Part shown: one piece after another, positions 6,307 through 7,552 of the stretch
Position numbering within the stretch: position 1 is the stretch's first letter
Layout of the letters: each line of letters opens with the position of its first letter
Source: Bacteroidales bacterium
Lineage (GTDB): Bacteria > Bacteroidota > Bacteroidia > Bacteroidales > VadinHA17
Reading direction: 5' to 3'
Assembly (NCBI GenBank): GCA_025455535.1
Contig: JALOMM010000160.1
Coordinates: 1-7,552 of the forward strand
DNA: 7,552 bases
The notes under the pieces: model-generated
What the model saw: the letters and a program-made list of their open reading frames with translations, nothing else
Database searches by the model: none
What the model was told of the DNA's origin: nothing
Translations under genes and position numbers: made by a program

Positions 6307-6320
6307 TTTTTGCAAAAATA
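6307..6320 (-). promoter_or_regulatory. Palindrome and possible -7 box ahead of the mutL cluster
   Basis: TTTTTGCAAAAA (6307-6318) is a perfect 12-bp palindrome just upstream of the 98-aa gene. Overlapping it, bases 6320-6313 read TATTTTTG on the minus strand, matching TAnnTTTG. The implied leader is only about 6 nt, and no TTG is found 17-23 nt further upstream. The promoter call is therefore weak, although a promoter somewhere in 6300-6464 is expected for this divergent cluster. Confidence 0.25.
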
Positions 6321-6432
6321 CTAAGAAAAAGGGAGTTTTTAAGTGAGCAGTCAACTACCCCGGTATGTTGAAATTGTAAAGCTCAGATGAGTCTTGTATG
6401 AAAGAGAACCAAAAAAGGTCGGTACAATTGTT

Positions 6433-6440
6433 TAACTTTG
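6433..6440 (+). promoter_or_regulatory. -7 promoter element of the flavodoxin gene
   Basis: TAACTTTG matches the Bacteroidota -7 consensus TAnnTTTG exactly. A start site about 7 nt downstream (near 6447) would give a leader of ~18 nt before ATG 6465. No good -33 TTTG/TTG is visible at the expected spacing, so the match is one-sided. It also argues against a TTG start at 6438, which would lie inside the promoter. Confidence 0.45.
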
Positions 6441-6464
6441 GACCGTTTAAGCCTTAAACCTCGA

Positions 6465-6977
6465 ATGAAGATACTCGTCACCTATGCCAGTCGCACAGGC
6501 GCAACAGCCGCGGTTGCCGCGAGGGTAGGGCGTGTCCTGACAGGTCTGGGGGAGGATGTCACCGTCACTCCGATGAGTGATGTGAAAGGGCTGAAGAGAT
6601 TTGATGCAGTCGTTGCCGGCAGTTCAGTTCAGAGCGGATTATGGCTTCCCGAGGCCATGGAGTTCATCAGAAGGCACCACGACATTTTGCAGCATAAGCC
6701 CTTTGCCATTTTCAGTGTCTCGTTCACTCCCAGGGAGGAGCAGGGGGTGGAATACCGGATGGCAATCATGCAATGGACAGCGCCTGTCAGGGCTCTGGCA
6801 CATCCTGTCAGTGAGGCTTTCTTTGCGACTGAATCGGGTGACGACAGCAACACCAAGCCCGGTGCCAGGTCACGTTTCAAGCTCGGTGTTCTTCTTGGGA
6901 TATTGAAGGAGCGTGACAACCGTCAGCTTGATCTGGTTGTGCCATGGGTTGTGAAGCTTCATGAGAAGCTGAGATAG
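6465..6977 (+). CDS. Flavodoxin-domain protein, HemG-like
   Basis: A 170-aa single-domain flavodoxin of the type that includes menaquinone-dependent protoporphyrinogen oxidase HemG. It should bind FMN and act as a cytoplasmic or membrane-associated electron carrier or oxidoreductase. Seen: a first beta strand leading into the FMN phosphate loop YASRTGAT (7-14), a second flavin loop at AGSSVQSGLWLPEA (51-64), and the strand/loop FAIFSVSFTP (80-89). ATG 6465 is chosen because MKILVTYASRTG is the standard family start; a TTG at 6438 in the same frame would add nine unconserved residues and overlap the -7 box. No haem-biosynthesis genes are nearby, so the HemG role is uncertain and a general quinone-linked flavodoxin is equally possible. 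It converges on the next gene with a 12-nt gap and no obvious terminator. Confidence 0.85.
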   Translation: MKILVTYASRTGATAAVAARVGRVLTGLGEDVTVTPMSDVKGLKRFDAVVAGSSVQSGLWLPEAMEFIRRHHDILQHKPFAIFSVSFTPREEQGVEYRMAIMQWTAPVRALAHPVSEAFFATESGDDSNTKPGARSRFKLGVLLGILKERDNRQLDLVVPWVVKLHEKLR

Positions 6978-6989
6978 CAAGTCAGTTTT

Positions 6990-7382
6990 TCATACCCACA
7001 ACGGAACGGGGGATATCATCCAGAGCACTATTGACTGGACAAGCATATCTTTCCTGACGGTTTTTCTTCTGACGATCATATAGATCATGAGGGCGAGGGC
7101 AAGGATGTCGCCGTACCAGACCATTGTGGTACCCAATGGCATGCCCTGTGACTCGAGCATATTGGCAATGAAGACCGTCGAATAGATATATCCGGCTATT
7201 TCGTTTGCCAGCCAGTGGCTGTCGTCGCTTATCATCGGGAAGTACCAGGCTGAGCCGATATAAAAGAGTGACCCTGCCAGCATGGTATATCTGAACCATG
7301 GCATCATGTCGAGCATAGGGTTAAAGACAGCGCAGACAGCGAAGATGATGAATGCCACCCTCTGAAAGATTACCTTATTCAT
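6990..7382 (-). CDS. Small multi-pass membrane protein, function unknown
   Basis: A 130-aa integral membrane protein that I do not recognise. Hydrophobic segments lie at about 7-25, 31-50, 62-80, 84-105 and 113-128, giving four or five helices. Notable spots are FNPMLDMMPWFRY (20-32), with an acidic residue between helices, the acidic-histidine loop SDDSHW (52-57), and the basic loop RRKTVRKD (105-112), likely on the cytoplasmic side. It shows no catalytic motif, signal peptide or soluble domain. ATG 7382 is the only good start, and the upstream DNA is a dense regulatory region (7397-7469). It converges with the flavodoxin gene and shares no strand with another gene in view, so it is probably monocistronic. 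Confidence 0.7.
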   Translation of the reverse strand: MNKVIFQRVAFIIFAVCAVFNPMLDMMPWFRYTMLAGSLFYIGSAWYFPMISDDSHWLANEIAGYIYSTVFIANMLESQGMPLGTTMVWYGDILALALMIYMIVRRKTVRKDMLVQSIVLWMISPVPLWV

Positions 7383-7426
7383 GACTTATATTTTTTAATG
7401 CAGCATACCAAAATAAGAAAAAAAAC

Positions 7427-7457
7427 TTGACAATTATTTCGAAATAATATAAATTTG
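7427..7457 (+). promoter_or_regulatory. Divergent plus-strand promoter of the Bacteroidota type
   Basis: TTGACA (7427-7432) supplies the -33 TTG, followed 20 nt after that TTG by TAAATTTG (7450-7457), an exact TAnnTTTG -7 box. This is the best promoter match in the window. Transcription should start near 7464, heading off the right edge. The spacer is filled by a perfect palindrome, so occupancy there would block polymerase. Confidence 0.6.
7433..7448. promoter_or_regulatory. Perfect 16-bp palindrome, likely operator
   Basis: ATTATTTCGAAATAAT is its own reverse complement and lies exactly between the -33 and -7 elements of the plus-strand promoter. That position is typical of repressor operators. 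I cannot name the regulator family from the site. No regulator gene is in view; one may be the gene entering at the right edge. Confidence 0.55.
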
Positions 7458-7484
7458 ATATGCTGCATTTCTAAAAATATTTAC

Positions 7485-7552
7485 ATGGTTAATTGGGTGC
7501 ATACATCCCGAAGCATGTATTTGTCTATGCATTTCTATGTGCTGGCTGGATG
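7485..7552 (+). CDS. Possible start of a gene running off the right edge
   Basis: An ATG at 7485 opens a frame that stays open for 22 codons to the end of the window (starting MVNWVHTSRSMYLSMHFYVL). Alternative in-frame ATGs lie at 7515 and 7527. It sits about 21 nt downstream of the start site predicted from the 7427-7457 promoter, which is the main support. The segment is too short to recognise a family, and an open frame of this length can occur by chance. Weak near-repeats of ATGyATTT occur within it. Confidence 0.3.
   Translation, partial: MVNWVHTSRSMYLSMHFYVLAG

Larger units (their letters stand above)
7397..7469. repeat. 73-bp imperfect dyad with 16-bp arms upstream of the membrane-protein gene
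   Basis: The left arm AATGCAGCATAcCAAA (7397-7412) is the reverse complement of the right arm TTTGaTATGCTGCATT (7454-7469), with one mismatch. The 41-nt interior holds the 16-bp palindrome at 7433-7448, almost centrally. The TTTG of the right arm belongs to the plus-strand -7 box. The left arm mirrors it for the minus-strand gene, where TTATTTTG is one base off TAnnTTTG. The arms thus sit where the two divergent transcripts would begin, suggesting paired operator sites for one dimeric regulator, or a cruciform. Confidence 0.75.

Noticed and set aside
6438..6464. TTG-initiated N-terminal extension of the flavodoxin
   Set aside because: The TTG is part of the TAACTTTG -7 box, the nine extra residues are unlike flavodoxins, and ATG 6465 gives the standard family N-terminus.
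6978..6989. Bidirectional terminator between the flavodoxin and membrane-protein genes
   Set aside because: The 12-nt gap contains a short T-run but no hairpin that I can see.
7397..7469. MITE or IS remnant with terminal inverted repeats
   Set aside because: No target-site duplication is visible in the flanks, there is no transposase sequence, and promoter elements coincide with the arms; regulatory DNA explains it better.

Overview
This window looks like ordinary chromosome from an anaerobic or fermentative member of the Bacteroidota, probably Bacteroidales. Three things suggest this. The gene order (a small membrane protein, mutL, two rhomboid proteases, then a membrane-anchored endonuclease/exonuclease/phosphatase) is one I know from that phylum. 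Several promoters fit the Bacteroidota -7 consensus TAnnTTTG. Shine-Dalgarno sequences are mostly weak or absent. Coding GC is moderate, and the short intergenic stretches are AT-rich. The placement is from recognition of families, not from a database search.

Layout. (1) Bases 1-434 (+) are the 3' end of a membrane-bound, ion-pumping pyrophosphatase (hppA), closed by a strong intrinsic terminator at 449-485. (2) Bases 501-1457 (+) encode a PLP-dependent serine/threonine dehydratase-type enzyme. (3) Bases 6299 down to 1402 (-) form a five-gene cluster: a 98-aa membrane-anchored protein, MutL, rhomboid protease 1, rhomboid protease 2 (coupled to the first by TGATG), and a membrane-anchored EEP-fold phosphodiesterase. 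The EEP gene is broken by a one-base frameshift near 2283 and lacks a canonical start where one is expected. Its end overlaps the end of the dehydratase gene by 56 bp. (4) Bases 6465-6977 (+) encode a HemG-like flavodoxin behind a TAACTTTG -7 box. (5) Bases 7382-6990 (-) encode a small multi-pass membrane protein of unknown function. (6) Bases 7383-7552 are AT-rich regulatory DNA: a 73-bp dyad with 16-bp arms, a plus-strand promoter whose spacer is filled by a perfect 16-bp palindrome, and the possible start of an incomplete gene.

The genes do not form one obvious pathway. The minus-strand cluster combines DNA mismatch repair with intramembrane proteolysis and a membrane phosphodiesterase; it may be co-transcribed, but a functional link is unproven. 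I found no CRISPR array, tRNA, rRNA, transposase, phage or defence island. The best second-look items are a heptanucleotide tandem repeat that can form a G-quadruplex inside the 98-aa gene, the frameshifted EEP gene, the degenerate MutL endonuclease motifs, and the operator-like palindrome within a promoter at the right edge.
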